This document shows, piece after piece, positions 32,302 to 41,438 of a DNA stretch of 50,129 nucleotides. Source of the stretch: an uncultured Clostridia bacterium (GTDB taxonomy: Bacteria > Bacillota > Clostridia > Oscillospirales > Ruminococcaceae); contig CANQWC010000015.1 in assembly GCA_947627455.1 (NCBI GenBank), positions 1 through 50,129 of the forward strand, given 5' to 3'. The stretch's first letter is position 1. Each line of letters starts with the position of its first letter. A program made the translations under genes and the position numbers. Below the pieces are notes generated by a model. The model saw only the letters and a list, made by a program, of their open reading frames with translations, was not told where the DNA came from and searched no databases.

Positions 32302-33336
32302 TCAATCCTCCCAGATCTCCTCGGGAAGCGTCTTAAGAAAAGCCGTCATCTCGCCCGCCATCTCCTCCTGCTCGGGATATCTCGGGTGCCCGGGGGTCGC
32401 CTTTCCGCAGCGCGAATAAACAAAGTGATAAGCTCTGCCCTTCTCTCCGCCGAGTCTGGCGCAGATTTCATCAAGCGCTTCGTCCCATGCGGGGTCGTGC
32501 TGCAAAACGGTCAGCGCGAACACCGCCGCGGCTTTCGGCGCGTGCGAGCGCACCGCGTTGACTATCTCGATATATTTTGATATCCACCTCTCGCGGGTAT
32601 CCGCCTTTTTGAGAACGTCGGGGTCGGGGTAGGCGTCGTTTTGACCGATCGCGAAGATTACAACGTGCGGCACAAACGAGAAATCCCAAGCCTTCTGCGG
32701 AACATAGGAAGAATAGCGCAGCTTATCAAAGCATGACTCCACCCCGCGTGTATTCGGCATTTCAAAATAACCCGTGCCGTCAAAAATCGCTATGCCGCCC
32801 TGCGAGCTGTCAAAAACCTCAGCGGGAAGGCTTCTTGCGATTATCTGCGGATAAGCGTGCCACGAGTTGTCGAACATTCCGTCGTGCCCCTCGGGGTCCG
32901 ATTTTCCGACATAGTCAAGCGCGTCGACCACCGAGCCCGCCGAGACCGAATCGCCGTAGACCTCAATCCTCTTCTTCGGCTTCGGCGGAGGGTCAATCAG
33001 CTCGCCGTCGGTATAAATCTTCCTGACGGTGAAATAATGCCCCTCCATTCTCTTATAGATTGCCGCCTCGTGCTCTTTGTCCTCAAGCCCCTCGGCGATG
33101 ACGAATTTCTCAAGCTGACAGCTTCCGCCGAGCTTAAACTGCTTCTCCTCTCCGTCGATGACAGCGCCCATGATCGTCGGCCAGCCGAAGTTTCGGTTTT
33201 CCCCGTCGATGAGAAGCTTTGTGCCCCTGAACCTGAAAACGATCATCGACCCGGGCCAGCACAAAGTCGCGCCGCCGTCGGTATCGATTCTCCCGACAAG
33301 TCTGATTTTTTTATCGCAAGGCATTATTTCGGTCAT
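32302..33336 (-). CDS. SGNH/GDSL hydrolase, CE2-like carbohydrate esterase
   Basis: A 344-residue protein with an N-terminal beta-sandwich (about 1-120) and a C-terminal SGNH hydrolase domain, the layout of CE2 acetyl esterases. The nucleophile is in VYGDSVSAG (Ser near 134), an IGQND motif (Asn near 230) supplies the oxyanion block, and the catalytic His is in TPGHPRYPEQ (near 318). There is no signal peptide, so it acts inside the cell or on imported acetylated oligosaccharides. AGGAGGG precedes ATG 33336. It is divergent from the pullulanase gene. Confidence 0.85.
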   Translation of the reverse strand: MTEIMPCDKKIRLVGRIDTDGGATLCWPGSMIVFRFRGTKLLIDGENRNFGWPTIMGAVIDGEEKQFKLGGSCQLEKFVIAEGLEDKEHEAAIYKRMEGHYFTVRKIYTDGELIDPPPKPKKRIEVYGDSVSAGSVVDALDYVGKSDPEGHDGMFDNSWHAYPQIIARSLPAEVFDSSQGGIAIFDGTGYFEMPNTRGVESCFDKLRYSSYVPQKAWDFSFVPHVVIFAIGQNDAYPDPDVLKKADTRERWISKYIEIVNAVRSHAPKAAAVFALTVLQHDPAWDEALDEICARLGGEKGRAYHFVYSRCGKATPGHPRYPEQEEMAGEMTAFLKTLPEEIWED

Positions 33337-33417
33337 AAAATTCCCTCCTGTCTGATATATTATTGACATTTTACCATAAATCAAAGAACATTTCAACACC
33401 GATTTTAAAATTTGGTA

Positions 33418-33446
33418 TTGAAATAATCGGCAATAAATGTTATTAT
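33418..33446 (+). promoter_or_regulatory. Promoter of the pullulanase gene
   Basis: TTGAAA (33418-33423), 17 bases, TATTAT (33441-33446), about 43 bases before the ATG. Confidence 0.75.
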
Positions 33447-33488
33447 ATTATCACTCAGCCGAAACTTCGGCGCGGAACGGAGATTTAT

Positions 33489-35369
33489 ATGAATTCAAAT
33501 GATTTTGAAAACAAAACCGATTATTTTTCAGGGGCTCTCGGCGCCATTCCTCTTGATGATTCCACCTGCTTCACCGTCTGGGCGCCAAAGGCCGACGGCG
33601 TTTTGCTGAGGCTTTATTCCTCCCCATGCGATGCCCCCTGTGAGGAGATTCCCCTTTCACCCTCCTCCTGCGGCACATGGAGTTATACCTATCCCAAGCG
33701 CCTCTGCGGAATGTACTACAACCTTGTGTTCAACTACGGCGGAACCCTTACCGAGTGTGTCGATATCTACGCCAAAGCATGCTCATCAAACGGCACTCGG
33801 GGTTATATTCCCGATCTCGAAGCCGCCTCGCCCCCGGGTTGGGAAAACGAGGGCTACGTCAAGCTCAAAAGCCCCACCGACGCGGTCATATACGAGCTCT
33901 CGGTGAGAGATTTTTCCACCGACCCGAGCTCTAAAATCCCGCCGAGCGAGCGCGGAAAATTCGCGGCATTCTGTCAAAAAAACTCAAAGCTGAATTCGGG
34001 CGAGCCGACCTGCCTCGGCCACCTGAAAAAGTTGGGCATAACCCATGTTCAGCTTATGCCGATCTTTGATTTTGCGGGCGTCGATGAAAACGCCCCGCTC
34101 TTCTCCTATAACTGGGGCTACAACCCCGTAAACTACAACATTCCCGAGGGCTCATACTCAAAGAACCCCTCCGACCCCGAGCTCAGAATAAAAGAGCTCA
34201 AGAGCCTTGTCCGCTCGCTTCATGAAGAGGGCATCGGCGTTGTTATGGACGTTGTGTATAATCACACATGGTTCACCGAAAACTCAAACTTCAACATCAC
34301 CTACCCCGACTATTACTACCGCAAAAACCCCGACGGAAGCTATTCAAGCGGCTCGGGCTGCGGAAACGAGATCGCCTCCGAGCGCCCGATGGTGAGAAAA
34401 TACATCATCGATTCTGTCCTCTATTGGGCGAGGGAATTCAAAATCGACGGCTTCCGCTTTGACCTCATGGCGGTGCTCGATATCGACACGATGAACATTC
34501 TTGCCGACAGGCTTCTTGACCTCAACCCCTCGGCGCTTCTCTACGGCGAGGGCTGGACAGGCGGCGATATCGCGATAACCTACGACAAGTCGACCTCAAA
34601 GCAGAACGCAAGGTATTCTCCGAAATACGCGTTCTTCAACGACACCTACCGCGACGCCATAAAAGGCGACAACTTCGTCGAATCCGGCCTCGGCTATGTC
34701 AACGGCAATATCCATTATAAACAGTCTATAGTGAACGGCCTGCTCGGCTCGGTGAATTGGGCGGGCTCTCCCGCTCAGTCGGTGAACTACTGCGAGGCCC
34801 ACGACAACCTCACCCTCTGGGACAAGCTCACGCTTTCGGCGGGCTGCAGCCACGAGGAGGACAGAAAAAAGATGTCCCGCCTCGCGACCGCCCTCGTGAT
34901 ACTTGCTCAGGGCATTCCGTTCATTCACGCGGGTCAGGAATTCCTGCGTTCAAAGCCCCTCGGCGACGGCAGGTTCTCTCACAACAGCTACAACTCGCCC
35001 GATATAGTCAACTCGCTGAAGTGGTATCTTCTTGATGAAAACCGCCGCGAATCCGACTACTGCGCGGGGCTGATCGCGTTCAGAAAGGCCCACCCCGTCC
35101 TGCGGCTCACAAACTATTGGGACGTCGAGCACGCTTCCGAGGTGCTCTCCTCGCCCGACGGCACCGCCGCGATAAAGCTTTCATACAGGGGCGACGAGCT
35201 TCTTATCCTCGTGAACCCCGTTCCCCGCGCAAAAATGTTCATTCTTCCCGACGGCGAATGGAATCTTCACATCAGCGATATAAAAGCTTCTGCCGAGCCG
35301 CTCGCGACCTACTGCGAGGGCGTGATCGTTCCGCCGATCTCGGCGATGGTTCTCGTGAAAAAGAATTAA
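33489..35369 (+). CDS. Type I pullulanase (GH13)
   Basis: A 626-residue debranching enzyme that cleaves alpha-1,6 links of pullulan, glycogen or amylopectin. Residues 10-110 form a CBM48-like domain (FTVWAPKADGVLLRLY). The GH13 barrel carries the pullulanase signature YNWGYNP, then DVVYNH (region I), GFRFDLM (region II, nucleophile Asp), EGWTGG (region III, acid Glu) and EAHDNLTLWD (region IV). There is no signal peptide, so it probably acts on internal glycogen or imported maltodextrins. The true start is the ATG at 33489 behind CGGAG; the frame upstream is non-coding. The next gene follows after 13 bases. Confidence 0.95.
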   Translation: MNSNDFENKTDYFSGALGAIPLDDSTCFTVWAPKADGVLLRLYSSPCDAPCEEIPLSPSSCGTWSYTYPKRLCGMYYNLVFNYGGTLTECVDIYAKACSSNGTRGYIPDLEAASPPGWENEGYVKLKSPTDAVIYELSVRDFSTDPSSKIPPSERGKFAAFCQKNSKLNSGEPTCLGHLKKLGITHVQLMPIFDFAGVDENAPLFSYNWGYNPVNYNIPEGSYSKNPSDPELRIKELKSLVRSLHEEGIGVVMDVVYNHTWFTENSNFNITYPDYYYRKNPDGSYSSGSGCGNEIASERPMVRKYIIDSVLYWAREFKIDGFRFDLMAVLDIDTMNILADRLLDLNPSALLYGEGWTGGDIAITYDKSTSKQNARYSPKYAFFNDTYRDAIKGDNFVESGLGYVNGNIHYKQSIVNGLLGSVNWAGSPAQSVNYCEAHDNLTLWDKLTLSAGCSHEEDRKKMSRLATALVILAQGIPFIHAGQEFLRSKPLGDGRFSHNSYNSPDIVNSLKWYLLDENRRESDYCAGLIAFRKAHPVLRLTNYWDVEHASEVLSSPDGTAAIKLSYRGDELLILVNPVPRAKMFILPDGEWNLHISDIKASAEPLATYCEGVIVPPISAMVLVKKN

Positions 35370-35382
35370 GGAGGTCTTTTAA

Positions 35383-36756
35383 ATGGACATGAAAAAAGTT
35401 TTTGAGAGAATAGACGAGCTTCAGCCCGAGATGGTAAAAACCCTCGGCGAGCTGATTTCCTTCCCCTCGTTCCGCCAGGGGCCCGCAGACGGTGCGCCTT
35501 TCGGCAAGCCCGCGAGGGAATGCCTTGACCGTGCGCTCGCGATCTGCAACGGCCTCGGCTTTGAGACCGAGAATATCGGCGGCTATGCGGGCACCGCAAA
35601 GCTCGGCGTCGGCGAACCGAGCCTCGGCATTTTGGCCCATCTTGATGTCGTTCCCGCGGGCGACGGCTGGACCTATGAGCCCTATAAAGCCACCGTCGTC
35701 GGCGACAGGCTCTTCGGCCGCGGCGCGATGGACGACAAAGGCCCCGCCGTGTCGGTCATCTACGCGATGAAGGCCCTAAAAGACCTTAATATCCCCCTGA
35801 AAAGCGCCGTCGAGCTCATCGTCGGCACCGATGAGGAATGCGGCTCGTCGGACATAAAATATTTCAAAGAGCACGCAAAGCTCCCCGAAAAGCTCTTCAC
35901 CCCCGACGCGAGCTACCCGCTCATAAACATCGAAAAAGGGCGAATCGCCGCCCGTTTCACCGCCTCGGCAAAGCCCGAAAAGCTTTTAAGCCTCCACGGC
36001 GGAAAGACGGTGAACGCCGTTCCCGCGACTGCTTCCGCAGTTCTTGCCGATGTCTCCGAGGGCGAGGTAAAATCGGCTGTCGAAAAGGCCGCCCTGACGG
36101 TTAAATTCTCCATAAAAAAATGCCCCGAAGGGCTTGAGATATCGGCCGTCGGCGAAAGCGCCCACGCCTCCACCCCCGAGCACGGCGACAACGCCCTCAC
36201 GGCGCTTATAAAGGTTCTGTCGATGCTCGACCTCGGCGAGGCGGGCGAAAGGCTCAGCGGCCTCGCGAAGATCTTCCCCCACAAAGAGACCGACGGTAAA
36301 AGTGCGGGCGTCGCCTCCCGCGATGAGATTTCGGGCGCGCTGACGCTCGCGTTCAGTATTCTCGACTATAAAAGCGGCGTTTTCAGCGGCGCAGTTGATA
36401 TAAGGTTCCCCGTCTGCGAAAGTGTTGAATCGCTCGCAAAAAGGCTTGGCAAGGCGCTTGAAAGCGTCGGCTTCAAGCCCGAGATCGGCGGCGTCGAGCC
36501 GCACTGCGTGCCGTCTGACAGCCCGTTTATAGGCGAGCTCCTCTCGGCCTATGAATCGGTCACGGGCATCAAGGGCGAGCCGATGGCCATCGGCGGCGGA
36601 ACTTACGTCCACGGCATTTCGGGCGGCGTTGCCTTCGGCTGCGAGGTTGACGGCGAGGACAACCGTATCCACGGCGCCGACGAATTTATCCGCCTCAGCG
36701 CCCTCACCGAAAACGCCAAAATCTTCGCCCAAGCGATAGTGAATGTGTGCGGGTAA
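35383..36756 (+). CDS. M20-family dipeptidase, PepV-like
   Basis: A 457-residue zinc dipeptidase. Metal and catalytic residues appear in ILAHLDVVPAGDGW (His and Asp near 88-90), FGRGAMDDKGPA (bridging Asp near 120) and GTDEECGSSD (Glu near 153-154), with a C-terminal His in GTYVHGISG (near 410). The middle lid domain (about 175-370) is as in PepV and Sapep. AAGGAGG precedes the ATG. It is probably co-transcribed with pullulanase. It likely completes peptide breakdown in the cytoplasm; the exact specificity is uncertain. Confidence 0.92.
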   Translation: MDMKKVFERIDELQPEMVKTLGELISFPSFRQGPADGAPFGKPARECLDRALAICNGLGFETENIGGYAGTAKLGVGEPSLGILAHLDVVPAGDGWTYEPYKATVVGDRLFGRGAMDDKGPAVSVIYAMKALKDLNIPLKSAVELIVGTDEECGSSDIKYFKEHAKLPEKLFTPDASYPLINIEKGRIAARFTASAKPEKLLSLHGGKTVNAVPATASAVLADVSEGEVKSAVEKAALTVKFSIKKCPEGLEISAVGESAHASTPEHGDNALTALIKVLSMLDLGEAGERLSGLAKIFPHKETDGKSAGVASRDEISGALTLAFSILDYKSGVFSGAVDIRFPVCESVESLAKRLGKALESVGFKPEIGGVEPHCVPSDSPFIGELLSAYESVTGIKGEPMAIGGGTYVHGISGGVAFGCEVDGEDNRIHGADEFIRLSALTENAKIFAQAIVNVCG

Positions 36757-36762
36757 GGCATG

Positions 36763-38061
36763 CTACCCCTCTCCCCTCCTCGGCAAAATAATCTGCACCC
36801 CGAACATTCCGCCCTCTTCAAAATAGCTTATGATTCCGTCATAGCTCTCGACCACGCTCACCACGATCTTATGCCCGAGGCCGTGCTCTCTCGCGTTATT
36901 TTTGGTTGAGGACAAAAACCTGTTCTTTTCGAGCACGGGCTTCTCGACCGAGTTGCGGCAGATTATAATTCTGTTCTCGCCCTGCGTCGCGAAGGTAAGC
37001 TCGATTCGCTTCTCTTTCAGCGGTTTGACGGCCTCGACGGCGTTGTCCAAAATATTTCCGATCATGCATGACAGGTCAACGTCGCTGATATCTGCGAGGC
37101 TGCCGATATTCCCCGAGACGATGACCTGCGTGTCCTCAAGCCTGCCGAGCTTTGCGTTGATGAGATAGTCAACGACCGTGTTGCCCGACTGAATAATATT
37201 TCCGATCTTGTCTGCCGAGGAATACAGATTTTTAACATATTCTCTGCACTCGTCGGTCTTCCCGTCGTCGAGGTACCCGCCTATAACGGTCAGGTGCTGC
37301 TTCATGTCATGCTTGATTTTTCGGCATGTGTCGAGCATAGCGTTTGCGTCGTTGATGCGGTTTTGTTCAAAGCTCAGGCGCTCGTTGATTAACATAAGCT
37401 CCGATTTTTTCTGCTGAAGCCGTTGTATCTGCCCGACGAGCGCATAGAGTATCACGTTTATCGCGACAAAAATGACCGTAAGCGCGATGACGGGGCCTTT
37501 TATATTGTTTTCTTCAAGCTCTGCGATTTTTGTAGTCGCCCCCAACCCTATCAGGGTGAGGAATGACGTTGCAAACATCACAAGGCTTGTTTTTATGTTC
37601 AAAGACCTGTCCACCGCAAAAATGCCGAGTATAAGCTTTGCGATTATAAAAACAAGCAGGTTCACGACGACTACATATACATACCTTATCACGGAATCCG
37701 AGCCCTGAATCGCCGTGTCAAAGTCGTTTATCAGCGATGATATCACCGCGTACATCAGCGTTGACGAGAGCATCGTGACGGTGTGTATTATGCAGTTTGA
37801 CAAAATCGCCCGCGCATACGCCTTTTCGCAGATCATCAGGGCATAGGCAAGCGAAATCGAAAACAGAATCACAACCGAGATTTGGCTGAATCCGGGCAGA
37901 AAATAGTCGCTGAAAAGTGTCCCTCCGAACTGTATGAGTGAAAAAAGAATCGCCAAGAAGCTGCCGAAATACGGCTTCTTATTGAATCTCGTGATGAACC
38001 ATACCGTCATGCAGCTTTGGAAAAACGACGCCGAAATCTCAAAAACCGTGTTGAACATCAA
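36763..38061 (-). CDS. Sensor histidine kinase, AgrC-like (GHKL type)
   Basis: A 432-residue sensor. About six membrane segments fill residues 1-200 (for example FGSFLAILFSLIQFGG), as in peptide-sensing AgrC or VirS kinases. A coiled-coil linker leads to the His box RKIKHDMKQHLTVIGGYL (His near residue 253) and a GHKL ATPase domain with N box IGNILDNAVEAV (near 335) and a degenerate G box near LGHKIVV. It is translated from an overlap with the response regulator upstream. No processing protease (AgrB) or AgrD-like peptide is seen nearby, so the signal is open. Confidence 0.9.
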   Translation of the reverse strand: MMFNTVFEISASFFQSCMTVWFITRFNKKPYFGSFLAILFSLIQFGGTLFSDYFLPGFSQISVVILFSISLAYALMICEKAYARAILSNCIIHTVTMLSSTLMYAVISSLINDFDTAIQGSDSVIRYVYVVVVNLLVFIIAKLILGIFAVDRSLNIKTSLVMFATSFLTLIGLGATTKIAELEENNIKGPVIALTVIFVAINVILYALVGQIQRLQQKKSELMLINERLSFEQNRINDANAMLDTCRKIKHDMKQHLTVIGGYLDDGKTDECREYVKNLYSSADKIGNIIQSGNTVVDYLINAKLGRLEDTQVIVSGNIGSLADISDVDLSCMIGNILDNAVEAVKPLKEKRIELTFATQGENRIIICRNSVEKPVLEKNRFLSSTKNNAREHGLGHKIVVSVVESYDGIISYFEEGGMFGVQIILPRRGEG

Positions 38062-38783
38062 AGCACCCTCTTTCTTGTGAAAAGCGCATACGCCTCTTTG
38101 AACGCCGAGACCTTTCGCTGGCTGATATAAAGCTCGGCGGTTTCAAGGATCAGCTTGTTCGGGCTTTCAAACCGCTTTATCCTCTCCATGTTCACAAAAC
38201 AGCCCGAGTTGATTCTGAAAAAGCTGTATTTTTTAATGAGCTCCTCGGCCTGAGACATCGTGCCCCTGCACTTATATTCAAAGTCGGTTCCGCATACCGC
38301 GTAATAATTTTTCTCGCTCATGATATAAAGAATATCCCTGACCCGAAGCTCAACCGTTTCGCGGTCGGTTTTTATTGTGATTGTCTCGGCGCTCGCCATA
38401 TGCCGCTCAACCGCCTTGATAAGCGCGTCCTCAAGTTCCGCGTCGAGCTTGTTTTTGCGAAGAAACCTGAACGGGTTATACTCAAACGAGCTGAACACAA
38501 AGTTTTCGTGAGACGACACAAAAATGATGATCGTATCGGGCTGAAGCTGATTTATCTTCTCTGCAAGCTCAAACCCGTTCATCTCGGGCATGTCGATATC
38601 AAGAAACAAAATATTGATGGTATTCTTGGCGATATAGTCAAGCACCGCCGCCGAAGAATGCATCTCGACAGCGACCTGACACATATATCTCTCGGGAATT
38701 TTAAAGGCGCAGATGTCTTTGATCCTGTCGCAAAGAGACCCTGCAAACCGAATATTGTCGTCGCATACCGCTATCGTAACCAT
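38058..38783 (-). CDS. LytTR-family response regulator, AgrA-like
   Basis: A 241-residue regulator: a receiver domain (residues 1-120; acidic pocket near VCDDN, phosphorylation Asp in LFLDIDMPEMNGFEL, switch Ser/Lys near VSSHENF and RKNK) and a LytTR DNA-binding domain (about 140-238; VELRVRDILYIMSEKNYYAV and FFRINSGCFVNMERIKRF). Its start is preceded by GAGGTGAGG and a consensus promoter. It pairs with the downstream kinase through a 4-base overlap. Confidence 0.93.
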   Translation of the reverse strand: MVTIAVCDDNIRFAGSLCDRIKDICAFKIPERYMCQVAVEMHSSAAVLDYIAKNTINILFLDIDMPEMNGFELAEKINQLQPDTIIIFVSSHENFVFSSFEYNPFRFLRKNKLDAELEDALIKAVERHMASAETITIKTDRETVELRVRDILYIMSEKNYYAVCGTDFEYKCRGTMSQAEELIKKYSFFRINSGCFVNMERIKRFESPNKLILETAELYISQRKVSAFKEAYALFTRKRVL

Positions 38784-38800
38784 GTCCTCACCTCAAAAAT

Positions 38801-38829
38801 ACTATAACACATTAAACGGATAGTGTCAA
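38801..38829 (-). promoter_or_regulatory. Promoter of the Agr-like operon
   Basis: On the minus strand TTGACA (38829-38824), 17 bases, TATAGT (38806-38801). The leader would be only about 10 bases, just enough for the ribosome binding site. Confidence 0.85.
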
Positions 38830-38864
38830 TAATTCATCGATTTTCCCAAAAGTCAATCATTTAT
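38825..38864 (+). repeat. Direct repeat between divergent promoters
   Basis: GTCAATAATTCAT (38825-38837) and GTCAATCATTTAT (38852-38864) are 27 bases apart. The first overlaps the -35 box of the regulator operon; the second lies just upstream of the lipoprotein promoter. A shared regulator site is possible. Confidence 0.4.
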
Positions 38865-38871
38865 CCCATTT

Positions 38872-38901
38872 TTGGTTTTTCGCCGATTTTTGAGCTACAA
38901 T
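38872..38901 (+). promoter_or_regulatory. Possible promoter of the lipoprotein
   Basis: TTGGTT (38872-38877), 18 bases, TACAAT (38896-38901), 41 bases upstream of the ATG. Confidence 0.5.
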
Positions 38902-38941
38902 ACAGACAGAATAAATTCTCAATCCCCAAAGGAGAATCAAG

Positions 38942-39463
38942 ATGAAAAAATCAATCAAAATATTTCTTGCTCTCGCGCTGACCTCGGCGCTTGCCCTGTT
39001 TAGCGCATGCGGCGCCAAAGAAAACCTCACCGACGAAACAATAACCGAGCTCATCGACTCCGACCTGCAAATCACAAAATTTTTATACTGCGAGCCGCCG
39101 ACCTGCGACTATTCCGACTCCGCCGAGCTCAACGGAATCACCTATTACCGCATCACTGACGAAAAATTCGACACCCAAAGCGAGTGGGAGAATTTTATTC
39201 TGAGCGCCTACTGCGGCGAGCTTGCCGAAACCGCTCTCTCGTCCGACGCGGTAGTCTGTATCGACGGCAAAACCTATTCCGACGGCGGCAGCAGAGGCTA
39301 TGACCTTTCGGATAACTACACCTACGAGACCGTTTCATCAGGCTCCGACGCCGCCGCGGTTGTCATGCATAACCCCTCCGCCGACCCCGATGACAGCTAT
39401 TCAAAAGAGACGGAATATTCCTTCAGGCTCACCGCCGACGGCTGGCGAATCGAGGCAAAATAG
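38942..39463 (+). CDS. Lipoprotein, possibly IseA-like
   Basis: A 173-residue secreted lipoprotein. The signal peptide ends at lipobox FSAC (Cys near 22). The mature domain has the layout YYRITDEKFDTQSEWENFI, then VVCIDGKTYSDGG, and ends in RLTADGWRIEAK. That order (tyrosine-rich strand, a Sxxxl-helix, an IDGKtY hairpin, a terminal W-x-I strand) resembles the IseA inhibitors of cell-wall DL-endopeptidases, but I cannot confirm it without a profile search. AAAGGAG precedes the ATG. It is divergent from the Agr-like operon, so it may be its target. Confidence 0.6.
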   Translation: MKKSIKIFLALALTSALALFSACGAKENLTDETITELIDSDLQITKFLYCEPPTCDYSDSAELNGITYYRITDEKFDTQSEWENFILSAYCGELAETALSSDAVVCIDGKTYSDGGSRGYDLSDNYTYETVSSGSDAAAVVMHNPSADPDDSYSKETEYSFRLTADGWRIEAK

Positions 39464-39486
39464 CCCGAAAAAAGAAGTGTTTATAT

Positions 39487-39528
39487 AAAAATCACTCAGG
39501 CGCAAAATCTTGCGCTTGGGTGATTTTT
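39487..39528. terminator. Bidirectional terminator
   Basis: A long stem AAAAATCACTCA/TGGGTGATTTTT with an inner GCGCAA/TTGCGC stem, between the lipoprotein and the end of glmS. Confidence 0.85.
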
Positions 39529-39561
39529 CGGTGTTGATAAATTTTGTGTTTAGGCGGCTTT

Positions 39562-41400
39562 TTACTCCACCGTCACGCTCTTTGCGAGGTTTCTCGGCTT
39601 GTCGACGTCGAGGCCCTTGGCGCAGCTCACATAGTAGCCCATGAGCTGGAGCGGAATGACCGCGAGGCTTGCGAGGAACAGGTGGTCGACGTTCGGCACA
39701 TAAACCGTGAAGTCGGCGAGGTCCTCGATGCCGTAATTGCCGTAGCAGGTGAGGCCCATAAGGTACGCGCCCCTGCTCTTGACCTCGACCATATTCGAGA
39801 CGGTCTTTTCATAGAGCGCCTCTTGGGTCACAACGCTGATGACAAGCGTGCCGTCCTCAATAAGGCTTATCGGGCCGTGTTTAAGCTCGCCCGCGGCATA
39901 TGCCTCGGAGTGGATATAGCTTATCTCCTTCATCTTAAGGCTTCCCTCAAGCCCGACCGCATAGTCTATTCCCCTGCCGATGAAGAACGCGTCCTTGACG
40001 GCGGCGAACTTCGCGGCGAACCACTGAATCCTCTCCTTGTCCTCGAGGATTTTCTCGATTTTCTGGGGAAGGCTGCAAAGCTCCTCAATAAGCCTGTCAT
40101 ACTCGTCGGCGCTGATCTCTTTTCTCGCGAAGGCGAACTGAATCGCCAAAAGATAACTCGCCGCAAGCTGGCAGCTGTAAGCCTTTGTTGTCGCGACGGA
40201 GATCTCGGGCCCCGCGAGGGTATAGAACACGTTGTCCGCCTCTCTTGCGATCGAAGAGCCGACGACGTTTACAATGCCGAGGGTCTTTGCGCCGCTTGCC
40301 TTCGCCATTTTAAGGGCTGCAAGGCTGTCGGCGGTCTCGCCCGACTGGCTTATGATGATGACGAGGCTGTCCTCCCGAAGCTTCATTTTGCGATATCTGA
40401 ACTCCGACGCAAGCTCGACCCTCACCTGAAGCGAGGTAAGCTCCTCGATGACATACTGCGCCGCCATTCCGACGTGATATGCCGAGCCGCATGCGACAAT
40501 ATAAATCTGCTTGATTTTTTCGATATCCCCGTCCGAAAGCCCGACCTCCGAGAGGTCGATTTTGCCGTCTTTGAGAACGGAATTTATCGTATCGCGAACC
40601 GCCTTGGGCTGCTCGTGAATCTCTTTGAGCATAAAGTGCTCATAGCCCGCCTTTTCAGCGGCTTCGGCGTCCCACTTAATCTCGACCGATTCCTTCTGAA
40701 TTTCCTCGCGGTCGATATTATAGAAGGTGACTTCGCCCTTTGTAAGCCTTGCGATTTCAAGATCTCCGACATAGTAGACGTTTCGCGTATATTTCAGAAT
40801 CGCGGGAACGTCGGAAGCCAAATAGCTCTCGCCGTCGGAAATTCCGATAATCATCGGGCTGTCCTTGCGAATCGCGTAAATCTCCTCGGGAAAATCGGCG
40901 AACATAAGCTCCATCGCGTAAGACCCGCGAATTCTCGTCATCGCGCGGGCAAGCGCGTCGACAGGGCCGCCGCTGTATTTCTTATAATAGTAGTCAACAA
41001 GCTTGACAGCGACCTCGGTGTCGGTCTGGCTCTTGAAGCTGTAGCCGTTCTTGATGAGCTTTTCTTTAAGGCTCTGATAGTTCTCGATGATGCCGTTATG
41101 AACGCCGACGACGTTATTGTCGTCCGAAGCGTGCGGGTGAGCGTTTGTCACCGAGGGCTCGCCGTGTGTCGCCCAGCGCGTATGCCCGATTCCGCAGGTG
41201 CCCGATATTGCCCGACCCTCGTCGGTCATCTCCCTTAAAATCTTAAGCTTTCCCTTTGCCTTTACGATCTCAACGGGGTCAAGCCCGTTTCTCACCGCGA
41301 TTCCCGCGGAGTCGTAGCCGCGGTATTCAAGCTTTGCAAGCCCGTCGAGCAAAACGGGGGCCGCCTGCCTTTTGCCGGTAAAGCCGACTATTCCGCACAT
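39562..41400 (-). CDS. glmS: Glutamine-fructose-6-phosphate aminotransferase GlmS
   Basis: A 612-residue enzyme making glucosamine-6-phosphate, the first step of amino-sugar synthesis. Residues 1-240 are the glutaminase domain with catalytic Cys 1 after Met removal (MCGIVGF) and TRWATHGEPS. Residues 285-612 are two SIS sugar-isomerase domains (ACGSAYHVGM, ISQSGETADSLAAL, GRGIDYAVGLEGSLKMKEIS). It ends SVTVE, the conserved C-terminal loop. GAGGT precedes the ATG. It follows glmM by 38 bases, so the two form an operon. No glmS ribozyme-like leader is seen. Confidence 0.98.
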   Translation of the reverse strand: MCGIVGFTGKRQAAPVLLDGLAKLEYRGYDSAGIAVRNGLDPVEIVKAKGKLKILREMTDEGRAISGTCGIGHTRWATHGEPSVTNAHPHASDDNNVVGVHNGIIENYQSLKEKLIKNGYSFKSQTDTEVAVKLVDYYYKKYSGGPVDALARAMTRIRGSYAMELMFADFPEEIYAIRKDSPMIIGISDGESYLASDVPAILKYTRNVYYVGDLEIARLTKGEVTFYNIDREEIQKESVEIKWDAEAAEKAGYEHFMLKEIHEQPKAVRDTINSVLKDGKIDLSEVGLSDGDIEKIKQIYIVACGSAYHVGMAAQYVIEELTSLQVRVELASEFRYRKMKLREDSLVIIISQSGETADSLAALKMAKASGAKTLGIVNVVGSSIAREADNVFYTLAGPEISVATTKAYSCQLAASYLLAIQFAFARKEISADEYDRLIEELCSLPQKIEKILEDKERIQWFAAKFAAVKDAFFIGRGIDYAVGLEGSLKMKEISYIHSEAYAAGELKHGPISLIEDGTLVISVVTQEALYEKTVSNMVEVKSRGAYLMGLTCYGNYGIEDLADFTVYVPNVDHLFLASLAVIPLQLMGYYVSCAKGLDVDKPRNLAKSVTVE

Positions 41401-41438
41401 AAAAACTACCTCATTTCGTTAATATATTCAGCTTTCTG

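Noticed and set aside
38825-38864. The direct repeat as a classical AgrA/LytTR binding site
   Set aside because: The 27-base spacing and GTCAAT word do not fit the usual 21-22-base LytTR repeat geometry, so I list it only as an unassigned repeat.
39544-41238. A 564-residue open frame on the plus strand opposite glmS
   Set aside because: It lies wholly antisense to a clear GlmS gene, shows no recognisable motifs, and is explained by the high-GC codon pattern of the real gene.
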